Source of the DNA: Gemmatimonadota bacterium
Lineage (GTDB): Bacteria > Gemmatimonadota > Gemmatimonadetes > Longimicrobiales > Gaopeijiaceae
Assembly: GCA_029863645.1 (NCBI GenBank)
Contig: JAOTVA010000002.1
Span: 1-64,000, forward strand
Direction: 5' to 3'
DNA length: 64,000 nt
In this document: in pieces, positions 9,888-19,690 of the stretch
Numbering within the stretch: the first letter of the stretch is position 1
Layout: every line of letters starts with the position of its first letter
The notes under the pieces: model-generated
Database searches by the model: none
What the model saw: the letters and a program-made list of their open reading frames with translations, nothing else
Told to the model about the DNA's origin: nothing
Position numbers and translations under genes: made by a program

Positions 9888-12482
9888 CTAGATGTACCGC
9901 TGAGGCGCCGGATCTCTGAGGTTGTAGTGCGACGCCATGACGATTCCGTAGGCGCCCGTGTTCGCGATGAGGAGGACGTCTCCCTCGCTCGTCGGCGGCA
10001 GCAAGCGATCGAGGCCCAGGGTGTCTCCGGTCTCGCAGATGGGGCCCACGACGTTCACCCGCTCTGTGGGTTCCTCACCCAGGCGCGTCAGGTTGACGAT
10101 CTCGTGATAGGAACCGTAGAGGGCAGGGCGGATGAGCGAATTCATGCCCGTCGCGACCCCCACGTAACGCACGGCGCCCTTGCCCTTGGTCTGCGTCACC
10201 CGCGCGAGGATCACGCCGGATTCTGCGACTACGAAGCGGCCGGGTTCGATCCAAAGACTCTTCCCTGGGTTCGCCTCGCGCACGCGGCGGAGGCCGGCGG
10301 CGACGGCGTCTAGGTCGAGCGGGTCCTGCGCGGGCTTCTCGGGCACACCGAGCCCGCCGCCCAAGTCGAGTGTCGCGACCTCCGGAAAATGCCCGGCGGC
10401 TTCGGCGAGCGTCTCGGCCAGCTGGGCCCAATGCTCCGACGATAGGATGCCGCTCCCAGAATGCGCGTGGAGTCCGACGATGCGCGTGCCGCCTGACCTG
10501 GCCAGTGCTGCGACCTCGTCGAGCTCGAAGAGCGGGATGCCGAACTTGGCCTGTGCGCCCCCCGTGCGGACCTTGTCGTGGTGGCCACGCCCCACGCCCG
10601 GGTCGAGGCGTAGGAAGACGTCCCTGCCCTCGAAGAGCTCAGGCCAGTTCCGTAGCGGAAAAGAAGAATCAAGCGTCGTATGGACGCCGAGCTCGAGTCC
10701 GTACCGGTATTCGTCCTTGGGCGCAAAGTTCGGCGTGAACAGGATGTCCGTTCGATCGATGTCCGGGAAACGCCCCAGCACTCGTTCGATCTCCCCCGGC
10801 GAGACGCACTCGAAGCAGGCTCCGGCCGCGCGCGCGCGCTCGAGGATCTCGATGTTCGAGTTGGCCTTCATGGCGTACAGAACGCGATCGACCACATCGA
10901 GGGAGCGTAGTGCGCGTAGCCGCTCGTCCACGGTCTCGAGATCATAGACGTACGCCGAGTTGTCGTCGCCGAGACACTCGAGCAGTTCGTGGCGCTTCCG
11001 CTCCCACCACCGCGGCGGTCGCGACGCCCGGGTCGCGCGGTCCGGCTGGAGCTGCTCGAAGCTCGGTCCGAACACTTCGGGGCTACCCGACTCTGCGATG
11101 AGCTGCGCATGCAGCTGGCGCACGAGGCGATCGGCCTGATCCTCGTCAACGACCACCGTGAGGTTCAGGTCGCTGGCGGCCTGCGACAGCAAATGGATCC
11201 GCTGCTGCTCGAAGACCTGGAGCGCCGGCCCCAAGCGATGGAGCAGACCCCGAATGCGTCGCCCGACCAGGCTGACCGCCGCGCATGAGCGAATGAGGGT
11301 CACGCGGCAGATGCCGCTCAGCTCGTCGACGAGGTCGTCGAGGGTCTCCGCCTCGAGTACGTTGGCCTCTGCGTCCAGCGAGACCGTCACGTTCGTCTCG
11401 GACGTCGACACGAGGTCGATCGACAGCCCGCAGTCACCGAATGCCGTGAAGGCCTTCGCCAGGAAGCCGACCTCGTGCCACATGCCTACGGTCTCCATGG
11501 AGACGAGCAGGATGCTCTTCTTGCACGAGATCGCCTTGAGCTGCGCCGGGCCTTCGGTCGCCCCCAACCGGATGACCGTGCCCTGGACGTCGGGCATGGT
11601 CGTGCTGAAGACGTGGAGCGGGATCGCTCGCTCACGGACCGCTGGAATACAACGCGGATGAAGGACCTTGCTGCCTGTCGTCGCGATCTCCTGTGCTTCG
11701 CGGTAGTCGAGTTGGCGGAGGAGGCGCGCCGAGGGCACCACGCGGGGGTCGGCGGTGAACATGCCCGGCACGTCGGTCCAGATCTCGAGGCGCACCGCCG
11801 ACAGCTTCCCCGCGATGTACGCCGCGGCGGTGTCCGAGCCGCCGCGGCCGAGCACCACGGTTTCACCGTCCGTGTTTCGGGCCACGAAGCCCTGCGTGAT
11901 GGGAATGCCGTCGACCCCCGCGAAGCGCTCGACGAGTCCGGGGTCGGCTTCGGCGGAGCATTCCGCGGAGAGATATGCGCCGTGCTCCGAGCCGGGCCTG
12001 CCCTCGAGGCTCGTCATGAAGTCCCGCGCGTCGAACCAGGCGACCGGTATCCCTGAGGCTTCCAGATACGCGGCTCCCAGGCGCGTCGCCATCCGCTCTC
12101 CAAGCGCGAGGAGGCGGGCGCGCGTCCGCGGGGTGAGCTCGCCGACCAGGGCGATCCCCTCGGCGACCTCGCGGAGCTCCGACCGAGCGGGCCCAAGCAG
12201 AGTCGCCGTTTCGTCGGGTGACAGGCCGAGATCGGCCGCGAGCTTGTCGTGGCGCTCGTCGATCTGGGCGATCAAGGTCGCGTGCTCGCGTTCGAGCGCC
12301 GCCTGAGCCACCGACTCCAACGCCGTCGTCACGCCGCTGAGCGCGGAGTGAACTACGACCGGGCGGTACCCCTCGTCGATCCGCCTCCGTAGCACCGTCG
12401 CAATCGTCGCCCAGTTCGCGGCGCTCGATACGGACGTGCCTCCGAACTTGAGGACGATCCAGCGGTGGCTTTGATCGGTCAT
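9888..12482 (-). CDS. lysAC: Bifunctional aspartate kinase / diaminopimelate decarboxylase
   Basis: N-terminal KFGGTSVSSAANW aspartokinase with ACT-like region, C-terminal PLP DAPDC (YAMKANSNIEIL, GGGLGVPEKP, CETGDTLGLDRLLP). Confidence 0.93.
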   Translation of the reverse strand: MTDQSHRWIVLKFGGTSVSSAANWATIATVLRRRIDEGYRPVVVHSALSGVTTALESVAQAALEREHATLIAQIDERHDKLAADLGLSPDETATLLGPARSELREVAEGIALVGELTPRTRARLLALGERMATRLGAAYLEASGIPVAWFDARDFMTSLEGRPGSEHGAYLSAECSAEADPGLVERFAGVDGIPITQGFVARNTDGETVVLGRGGSDTAAAYIAGKLSAVRLEIWTDVPGMFTADPRVVPSARLLRQLDYREAQEIATTGSKVLHPRCIPAVRERAIPLHVFSTTMPDVQGTVIRLGATEGPAQLKAISCKKSILLVSMETVGMWHEVGFLAKAFTAFGDCGLSIDLVSTSETNVTVSLDAEANVLEAETLDDLVDELSGICRVTLIRSCAAVSLVGRRIRGLLHRLGPALQVFEQQRIHLLSQAASDLNLTVVVDEDQADRLVRQLHAQLIAESGSPEVFGPSFEQLQPDRATRASRPPRWWERKRHELLECLGDDNSAYVYDLETVDERLRALRSLDVVDRVLYAMKANSNIEILERARAAGACFECVSPGEIERVLGRFPDIDRTDILFTPNFAPKDEYRYGLELGVHTTLDSSFPLRNWPELFEGRDVFLRLDPGVGRGHHDKVRTGGAQAKFGIPLFELDEVAALARSGGTRIVGLHAHSGSGILSSEHWAQLAETLAEAAGHFPEVATLDLGGGLGVPEKPAQDPLDLDAVAAGLRRVREANPGKSLWIEPGRFVVAESGVILARVTQTKGKGAVRYVGVATGMNSLIRPALYGSYHEIVNLTRLGEEPTERVNVVGPICETGDTLGLDRLLPPTSEGDVLLIANTGAYGIVMASHYNLRDPAPQRYI

Positions 12483-12655
12483 GGCGGACAAGGGGTCGAA
12501 TTCCGTACGGACAGGAAGAGCATCGCTAGGCAATGTGCGGTCAAGGGGGCTTGCGGCGTAGGGGAGCCCGTCCGTACGTCCGGGCTCGCGTCGTACCACG
12601 CCCCTCCCCAGATTACCGTCTCTTGGCGACTTGCCGTTAATGAGGAGAACCGAAG

Positions 12656-13456
12656 ATGAGGCTTCTGACGATCGCCGCCGCCGCGCTCGTGCTGGGGACC
12701 CCGGCCGCAGCCCAGCTGGCGCCGCCGAATGCGCTCGGAGTCACGTACGCGCATGTGCACCTGAACGTGACCGATGTCGCAGCGCACGAGGAGCTGTGGT
12801 CCCAGGTCTTCGACGGCCAGATCGTTGCAAAAGGAAGCCTACGCACCGTTCGCCTGCCCAACATGCTCGTGGTCTTCACTGAGCGTGAGCCGACCGGTCC
12901 GTCCCAGGGGACCGTCATGGACCACTTCGGCTTCAAAGTCCGGGACATAGACGAGATCCTTGCGGCGTGGCGCGCACGGGGCCTCGAGGTCCAGTCGGAG
13001 TTCAACGGCGCCGAGGGCTTCCGCAACGCCTACCTGATCGCTCCGGATGGCATCAGGCTCGAGCTCCAGGAGGATCCGCAACTGCCGATGAAGGCGACCG
13101 GATATCACATCCACTTTTGGACGCCGCAATACCAGGAGCTGATGGCCTGGTACGCCGACTTCTTCGGTGCAGAGATCAGTCCTCGCGGAACGATCCAGAC
13201 GACCGCGAACGTGCCGGGCATGAACCTCAGCTTCGCCGACTGTCGCACGGAGTGCGTTGCGACTCGGGGTCGCGCGATCGATCACATCGGATTCGAGATC
13301 GACGGGCTGGAGCAGTACATCACGAGGATGCAGGCCCGCGGTATCGACTTCCAGATGGGGTACCGGGAGGTCCCCAGCATCGGGCTGGCGATCTCCTTCT
13401 TCACCGACCCGTCCGGCGTGTATGTCGAGCTCACGGAGGGCTTCGACGAGTACTAG
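12656..13456 (+). CDS. VOC/glyoxalase-fold protein with signal peptide
   Basis: YAHVHLNVTDVAAHEELW..., second half GYHIHFWTPQYQELMAWYADFFGAEI; IDHIGFEIDG. Confidence 0.8.
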   Translation: MRLLTIAAAALVLGTPAAAQLAPPNALGVTYAHVHLNVTDVAAHEELWSQVFDGQIVAKGSLRTVRLPNMLVVFTEREPTGPSQGTVMDHFGFKVRDIDEILAAWRARGLEVQSEFNGAEGFRNAYLIAPDGIRLELQEDPQLPMKATGYHIHFWTPQYQELMAWYADFFGAEISPRGTIQTTANVPGMNLSFADCRTECVATRGRAIDHIGFEIDGLEQYITRMQARGIDFQMGYREVPSIGLAISFFTDPSGVYVELTEGFDEY

Positions 13457-13582
13457 GCTGGGCCGGTCGTCAGGCACCCGTGGGGCGTGGAATCACGCTG
13501 GCGCGGGTGGGGCCGTCGCAGTAGTGTCCCGTGCTCTCAAATGTCCTGTAATCGGGGGTAGCGCTCCGAGGAGATCCGTTTC

Positions 13583-14797
13583 ATGCGTCTGAATACCTAC
13601 ACGCTGCTTGCCGCCGCGGCACTTGCCACCACCGCGTGTGCCCCTCAGGAAGCCCCGATGGCCGAGGCGAACGGCCCCGCGCGCTTCCAGGCCCACGACA
13701 TCGCCGACTTCAACGGCTACGCCGTGTCAGTGGCAGACTTCAACAACGACGGTCGACTCGACGCGATCGCGAACTCGCTAGGGGTCCCTGAAGTCGCTTG
13801 GTACGAGAATCCGACCTGGGAGCGGCACGTCATTTTCACCGGCGCGCGGAGCATCGTGAACCAGGCGATGGGCGACATCGACGGGGACGGCATTCCGGAG
13901 GTGGCGATCCAGAGCTCGTTCGCCATGCAGGCCGAGAACAGCGAGGGCATCAACTGGGTGCTTCGCAGCGACGGTCAGCCGGCGGGAGCTTGGCAGGGTG
14001 AGCCGATCGATCGCTGGGAGACGTCCCACCATGTCCAGTGGGCCGACGCCGATGGCGACGGCAACCTGGAACTCTACAACGCGCCGCTCCTCGGACCTGA
14101 GAGCCTCGCGCCGGCGTACGACCAGGACCAGGCTTCGTTCTTCTGGTACGATACCGAGACCTGGACCCGCCACGTCATCGACGACGATATCCCCGGGATC
14201 ATCCACCGTATTCGCCCGGTCAAGTGGGACGACAGCGGCCGCGACGCCTTCCTCATGGCGAGCTTCGAGGGGGTCAATCTTTATCGGGCCTCCGGCTCAG
14301 GAATGGGGATGACCTGGAGCAAGGAAGTCCTTACGCCGGGCCACGACAGCGAGCCGGCACCCAGACTGGGAGCCAGCGACGTGGGTATGGGTGCCAGTGG
14401 GAGTGGTCGGATCCTCGGCACGGTCGAGCCTTGGCACGGCAACGAGGTGGTCGTCTACACAGAGGCCGCCGGAGGTTGGCAGCGCCGTGTCCTCTACGAC
14501 AACATCAACGGCGGCCATGAGGTTGTGGTTGTCGATCTGAACGCGGATGGATACGCAGACATCATTGCCAACAACCAGCAACGCGTGACCGAACGCACGC
14601 CGGATGCTACGCCCGGAGTGGATGTGTTCTACTCTCCGGTGGATCCTGCCACGGGCGAGTGGACGCACGTCAGGCTGGAGTCAGAGTACGCCATGAATGG
14701 CTGCATCGATGCGGACATGAATAACGACAGCCGTCCTGACCTCGTCTGCACTGGGTCAGGCGGGAAGGTCCGTTGGTATGAAAATCTCGGGCTGTAG
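13583..14797 (+). CDS. FG-GAP/VCBS repeat lipoprotein
   Basis: LATTACAPQEAP lipobox; repeats VADFNNDGRLDAIANS, DIDGDGIPEVAIQS, DLNADGYADIIANN, DMNNDSRPDLVCTG. Confidence 0.8.
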   Translation: MRLNTYTLLAAAALATTACAPQEAPMAEANGPARFQAHDIADFNGYAVSVADFNNDGRLDAIANSLGVPEVAWYENPTWERHVIFTGARSIVNQAMGDIDGDGIPEVAIQSSFAMQAENSEGINWVLRSDGQPAGAWQGEPIDRWETSHHVQWADADGDGNLELYNAPLLGPESLAPAYDQDQASFFWYDTETWTRHVIDDDIPGIIHRIRPVKWDDSGRDAFLMASFEGVNLYRASGSGMGMTWSKEVLTPGHDSEPAPRLGASDVGMGASGSGRILGTVEPWHGNEVVVYTEAAGGWQRRVLYDNINGGHEVVVVDLNADGYADIIANNQQRVTERTPDATPGVDVFYSPVDPATGEWTHVRLESEYAMNGCIDADMNNDSRPDLVCTGSGGKVRWYENLGL

Positions 14798-14803
14798 GGC
14801 CGA

Positions 14804-15784
14804 CTAGCAGACCGAACCCAGGACGCCTCCACCGCCGCAGTACGTACCGTCCTGCAGCTGGATGGAGAGGCCGTCCGGGTCGCTGAAGTAGAGTTCCGGG
14901 GTCCCTTCGGGGGCCCCGCCTCTATTAGGCATACGCATCGACACCCAGTGCGCCATCGGAGGCGTGCTGCCGCCCTCCCGCGGCCGAATTCCGTGGCGCT
15001 CCAGCACTCCCTGTACGCGGGGCACGTCGAAGCCGTCCATGTAGAAGCAGGCGTGGTTCACCCGGGCACCCCCATTGCCGGACCCGATGAACATTAGGAA
15101 GTCGGAGCCTTGGCCCACGCCGAGGATGGGGGACGCAGCCTGGTACGCTTGGATGTCGAACCCGAAGACACGTTGGTAGAAGGCGTTCGAGGTTTCGGGG
15201 TCGGTGACGTTGATCGTGAGGTGGCTGATACCCGTAAGGGCCAGGTCGCCGGGGCTGGGGGACGCTTCGACCGAGCCGCACGTTTCGCCAAGCATGCCTG
15301 TGCCCCCGCAATACCTGGGGTCGACGAGCTGCGCCACTAATCCGTCCGGGTCGCCTATGAAGACTTCCGGCGTGCCTCCGCGCGTGGAGATACGTGCCCG
15401 CATCGCCCCGCCGCTCAGGCCCTGACCACCGATCGCCCTCGCGACTCCCTTGTCCGCCAGGACCTCCATGACGCGCCCGAGCTCGTAGTCCTCGACGGCG
15501 ATGCCCCAGTGGTCGATGCGTGGGCCCTCGGGCCCCGCGGGCATGAGCGCCATGAAGCCGGGGCCGTTCCCGATGCGGAGGAGGATCTTGTCCCCGTGCC
15601 GCGCTTGGACCGGCATGCCGAAGAGGCGTTGGTAAAACTCGAGCGAGCGGCCGACGTCGGAGACGGCGAGCGTCACGTGGTGTAGGCCGCGAGTGCGGAG
15701 GGTGACTTCCTGCGCGATCAGCCTGCGGGCGACCACGAGCGCAGGCAGCGAAAGCAGCAGCTCTCGGCGGGTGAGCGGGCTCAT
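14804..15784 (-). CDS. Secreted two-domain VOC/glyoxalase-fold protein with Tat-like leader
   Basis: MSPLTRRELLLSLPALVVARRLIAQ; LHHVTLAVSDVGRSLEFYQRLFGM and ISHLTINVTDPETSNAFYQRVFGF; ORF start trimmed. Confidence 0.82.
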   Translation of the reverse strand: MSPLTRRELLLSLPALVVARRLIAQEVTLRTRGLHHVTLAVSDVGRSLEFYQRLFGMPVQARHGDKILLRIGNGPGFMALMPAGPEGPRIDHWGIAVEDYELGRVMEVLADKGVARAIGGQGLSGGAMRARISTRGGTPEVFIGDPDGLVAQLVDPRYCGGTGMLGETCGSVEASPSPGDLALTGISHLTINVTDPETSNAFYQRVFGFDIQAYQAASPILGVGQGSDFLMFIGSGNGGARVNHACFYMDGFDVPRVQGVLERHGIRPREGGSTPPMAHWVSMRMPNRGGAPEGTPELYFSDPDGLSIQLQDGTYCGGGGVLGSVC

Positions 15785-16731
15785 GGGGCCGGTCTCCTCA
15801 GGAATTTCTTGAGATTGTTGTAGATGACTTCGCCCACGTAAACGTTGCGGGCATCGTCGACGGTGACGCCCTCTCCCAGCGCGTTGTCGATGAACCCGAT
15901 CTCCTGGAAGTCGCTCGCCCGCGCAATGACGATGCCTTGGCGGAGCTGGTAATCGGCCACGTAGACGATGTCGTCCGGCGTGATGTGCATGCCGCTCGCC
16001 ATGATCGCGGGCCACACCGCGAGGAAGCGGCCATTCTGATCGAAGACCTGTATACGCTGGTTGATGCGGTCGCCGACGAAGAGCCGGCCCCGCGAGTCGA
16101 ACGCCAACGTGTGCGGTTCGTTGAACTGACCGTAGTCGGTGCCTTCGGAGCCCCACTCCATGATGAACTCACCCTCGGGCGAGAATTTCACCACACGGTC
16201 GTTGCCGTGCCCGTCCGCCACGAAGATGTCTCCGTTCGGGGCGATGGCGACATCGGCTGGCCCGTCGAACGTGTCCTCTCCCGCGCCTGCAACGCCGGGC
16301 GTGCCGATGGTCATCAGCACGCGGCCGTCCTTGTTGAGCTTCATAACGGTATGCCCCTTCCCGGCGACGCCCCGTGCATCTGTCGTCCAGAGGTTGCCCT
16401 CGTCGTCGAGGGCGAACCCGTGCGGCCAGACATATCTGCCTTGGCCCCAGCTCTGCACGAGCCTTCCGGAGGGATCGTACCGCAGCACGGCCGGGACGTC
16501 GTCGCGGTCCGTGCAGACCCCCGCGAAGCACCGGTGGAAGACCCACAGACTCCCGTCGGTGTCCATCTCCACGCCGATCGTCTGGCCCCAGGCCTCCACG
16601 CCCCGCGGAAGTTGCGCCCAGCCCTCGACGAGGTGGTAGGTGGACTGTTGAGCTTCCACGCCGCTCACTCCAACGGCCGAGGCCGCTAGCACCGCCAAGA
16701 TCGTGAGCCTCGTTCGAGCCGAATCTGCCAT
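15781..16731 (-). CDS. NHL-repeat secreted protein
   Basis: Signal peptide MADSARTRLTILAVLAASAVG; DVAIAPNGDIFVADGHGNDRVVKFSPEGEFIMEWG. Confidence 0.85.
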   Translation of the reverse strand: MADSARTRLTILAVLAASAVGVSGVEAQQSTYHLVEGWAQLPRGVEAWGQTIGVEMDTDGSLWVFHRCFAGVCTDRDDVPAVLRYDPSGRLVQSWGQGRYVWPHGFALDDEGNLWTTDARGVAGKGHTVMKLNKDGRVLMTIGTPGVAGAGEDTFDGPADVAIAPNGDIFVADGHGNDRVVKFSPEGEFIMEWGSEGTDYGQFNEPHTLAFDSRGRLFVGDRINQRIQVFDQNGRFLAVWPAIMASGMHITPDDIVYVADYQLRQGIVIARASDFQEIGFIDNALGEGVTVDDARNVYVGEVIYNNLKKFLRRPAP

Positions 16732-16895
16732 GAGGGCCCCTCCACGCGTCGTCAGGGTATACCGTTGGTTGCCCGGAATCCGTAAAGCTGTGTTGGCCGA
16801 TCTCGGGCCGCAAACGCACAACCGACCCGCACACATAAGTGTCATACAGTGCGGGAAGCGTGAAGAGCCGTGATTTCACAAGGAGTCGATCGATC

Positions 16896-18290
16896 ATGAG
16901 GATGTATCTCGCGTTGGCCGTTGCGCTCGTCACGGCAGCCCCCGTTTCCGCGCAGGTGAGCAACGACCCGTTTCCGGAGCCGATCGGGGACAGTTGGGCC
17001 CCGCTCGTGGTCGACTACACCGACTTTGCCCGGATTCCGGGCGTGGGCGGCGGTCCCCCCCTCATGACGCACCTGCTCGATGAGCCCGGCACGCAGCGGA
17101 TGTTCGTCAACGACATGAATGGGCCGATCCACTCCATCAGCTACGACGGCCGCACGGTCAGGCAGTACGTCGATACGAACGACCCGCGCTGGGGCTACCG
17201 CATCCAGACCCAGGGGTCGGAGCGCGGGCTGCAGAGCTTCGCGTTCCACCCGCAGTTCGGCCAATCAGGTGCGCCCGGGTACGGCAAGTTCTACACGTGG
17301 GTCGACATCGTCGACACGGCGCCCACGCCCGACTTCCGCCCCGGCCCGGATGGCGGAGACAGCCACGACACGGTCCTCCTCGAGTGGACAGCGACGACCC
17401 CGTCTGGAGCGACGTACGACGGCGGCCCGCCGCGTGAACTCATGCGGCTGGAGCAACCTTACGGGAACCACAACGCCGGTCAGCTCGCGTTCAACCCCAC
17501 GGCAGCGCCCGGCAGTTCCGACTACGGAATGCTCTACATGGGCGTCGCCGATGGCGGCAGCGGTGGCGATCCCATGAACATGGCTCAGAACCTGAGCTCG
17601 GCCTTTGGCAAGATCTTCCGCATCGACCCGCTCGGCTCGAACAGCGCAAACGGCAAGTACGGAATCCCTTCGGACAACCCGTTCGTGAGCCAGATCAGGT
17701 CGGACGTCGTCCAGGAGATTTACGCGTACGGAGCGCGTAACCCACAGAAGTTTGCTTGGGACGCATCAAACGGAAACCTGTTCATGGCGGACATCGGCCA
17801 GAACACCGTCGAGGAGCTCACGCTCGTCCCACGCGGAGCCAATCTCGGGTGGAACGTCTGGGAAGGGAGCTACAGGTATGTCGGCCGCAACGGTGTCGAG
17901 ATGTCGAACCCGCGCGGAGATCGGTCCGTAACCTTTCCGGTCGCCGAGTATGGCCAGCCCGATCCGTTGCTGCAGGGACAGTCGGCCGCCGTGGGCGTGC
18001 ATGTCTACCGGGCGAACCAGATCAGGCCCATCGCCAACATGGTGCTGTGGGGCGATAACCCGAGCGGAGAGATCTGGGCGATCCCGGCCGACGATCTGCC
18101 GAACGGCGGGCAGGACTCGATCCGACGGGTGCTGTTCAACGACGCCGGCGAGGCCAAGAACCTGGTTCAGCTCATCCGGAAGACCGTGTCCGGTGCCAAC
18201 CAGGCGGACCTACGGCTCGGCTCGGGCCCGAACGGCTCGGTCTTCGTGTTGAACAAGATGGACGGCATCGTGAGGCGACTCGGGCGGTAG
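16896..18290 (+). CDS. Soluble glucose/sorbosone dehydrogenase-like PQQ propeller protein
   Basis: EPYGNHNAGQLAF-like region (LEQPYGNHNAGQLAFNP), GVADGGSGGDPMNMAQNLSSAFGKIFRIDP, GARNPQKFAWD; SD AAGGAG upstream. Confidence 0.85.
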   Translation: MRMYLALAVALVTAAPVSAQVSNDPFPEPIGDSWAPLVVDYTDFARIPGVGGGPPLMTHLLDEPGTQRMFVNDMNGPIHSISYDGRTVRQYVDTNDPRWGYRIQTQGSERGLQSFAFHPQFGQSGAPGYGKFYTWVDIVDTAPTPDFRPGPDGGDSHDTVLLEWTATTPSGATYDGGPPRELMRLEQPYGNHNAGQLAFNPTAAPGSSDYGMLYMGVADGGSGGDPMNMAQNLSSAFGKIFRIDPLGSNSANGKYGIPSDNPFVSQIRSDVVQEIYAYGARNPQKFAWDASNGNLFMADIGQNTVEELTLVPRGANLGWNVWEGSYRYVGRNGVEMSNPRGDRSVTFPVAEYGQPDPLLQGQSAAVGVHVYRANQIRPIANMVLWGDNPSGEIWAIPADDLPNGGQDSIRRVLFNDAGEAKNLVQLIRKTVSGANQADLRLGSGPNGSVFVLNKMDGIVRRLGR

Positions 18291-18391
18291 GGCTCGCGCC
18301 CGGCTCGGGGCCTTGCCGTGGTCGTTGCCAAGGCCGCAGAATCGCAGTTGCGGGCGGGTAGCCCGGAGCCGATTCCTCGAGTGGAGTCCAG

Positions 18392-19354
18392 ATGATGCGT
18401 AGATGCGCGACGTTCGGCGTTGGCCTCTTCCTGGCGATCACGCTCGCGCTAGCGCCGGCTCCGGCGCTTGCCCAGGGTTCCGTCACCACCGTCGAGTTCT
18501 ACAGCCCCGCAGTCGACCGCACGATGAAGTACAACATCGTGCTGCCCTACGGATACGTGGACTCCGACCTCGAGTACCCGGTCATCTACCTCCTGCACGG
18601 CATCACGCAGAACTATACGGTCTGGGCTCAGATGGGCGTGCCGTTCTACGCCGACATGTACAACGTCATCGTCGTCATGCCCGACGGCGGAAACTCGTGG
18701 TACATCAACTACGCCGAGAGTGCGGGCGGACAGACGAATAACTGGGAGGACCACATCGTCCGTGACATCGTCGGTCACGTCGATGCCAGCTATCGGACCA
18801 TCGAGCGCAGGGAGGGGCGGGCGATCGCGGGTCTCTCGATGGGCGGCTACGGCTCGATTACGATGGGGCTCCGCAATCCCGACCTCTTCGTTTCCATCGG
18901 GAGCACGAGCGGGGCGCTCGAGTACGGGCGCCAGGGCGCGGCGGCCCTTCGCCGCGGCGAGCCGCGTAACCGCAGGGAGGGCTCGACCGAGCCCAACCCC
19001 GCCATCGGCATCGACGGCTTCAGCAGCCAGACCGAGCGGAGCCCGCTGGGGCGCGAGTTCGTCACGGCGGAGCAGGCGGACCAGTACGACCCATTCGTTC
19101 TCATCCACCAGCTACCGGCCGACCAAGTGCCTCATATCTACTTGGACTGCGGCACAGAAGACGGCCTCATCGACGGGGCGCGAGAGCTCGCCGGAATCCT
19201 CATCGAGAAGAACCTGCCGTTCGACTACATGCAGATGGACGGCCGGCACAACGGAGCGTACTGGACGCAGTCCGTCGGACGCATCATCCCCGTGCAGTAC
19301 GAGGTGATTCGGCGGGCGTTGGGCGAGCGGCCTGTGGCGGTGCGGAGGGGGTAG
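18392..19354 (+). CDS. Secreted putative esterase (esterase D / feruloyl esterase-like)
   Basis: YPVIYLLHGITQNYTVW, GRAIAGLSMGGYGSITMGL. Confidence 0.85.
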   Translation: MMRRCATFGVGLFLAITLALAPAPALAQGSVTTVEFYSPAVDRTMKYNIVLPYGYVDSDLEYPVIYLLHGITQNYTVWAQMGVPFYADMYNVIVVMPDGGNSWYINYAESAGGQTNNWEDHIVRDIVGHVDASYRTIERREGRAIAGLSMGGYGSITMGLRNPDLFVSIGSTSGALEYGRQGAAALRRGEPRNRREGSTEPNPAIGIDGFSSQTERSPLGREFVTAEQADQYDPFVLIHQLPADQVPHIYLDCGTEDGLIDGARELAGILIEKNLPFDYMQMDGRHNGAYWTQSVGRIIPVQYEVIRRALGERPVAVRRG

Positions 19355-19387
19355 GCGGTCGCCGTAGCCGACCCGCGGTATGCGACC

Positions 19388-19621
19388 CTACAGAACGAAG
19401 TGTCGGATGCTCTCGTATTGGATCGAAGTCTCCAGCATCCCCAGGACATCACGTAGCGTCAGGTCGCCCTGACCCGCGAACGCGGTCATCACCCGGGGCA
19501 CGTTTCCCTCGTCGTTGTCCCCCATCACGATGACCACGGGCGCCCCGTAGCGATCGCTGATCCTCCGGGCCTCTTCCTCCAGCTCACGCTCGCGGTCGTG
19601 AGTCATGTGCTGTCTCATCGC
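19388..19621 (-). CDS. Small hypothetical protein
   Basis: MRQHMTHDRERELEEEARRISDRYGAPVVIVMGDNDEG...; no similarity recognised. Confidence 0.5.
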   Translation of the reverse strand, partial: AMRQHMTHDRERELEEEARRISDRYGAPVVIVMGDNDEGNVPRVMTAFAGQGDLTLRDVLGMLETSIQYESIRHFVL

Positions 19622-19690
19622 GTGACCTCCCCTCATTGGAACCGTGGTCCGCCCTCAAGATGGGGGGCGCGGCTCGTTCTCGGGAGGGAC

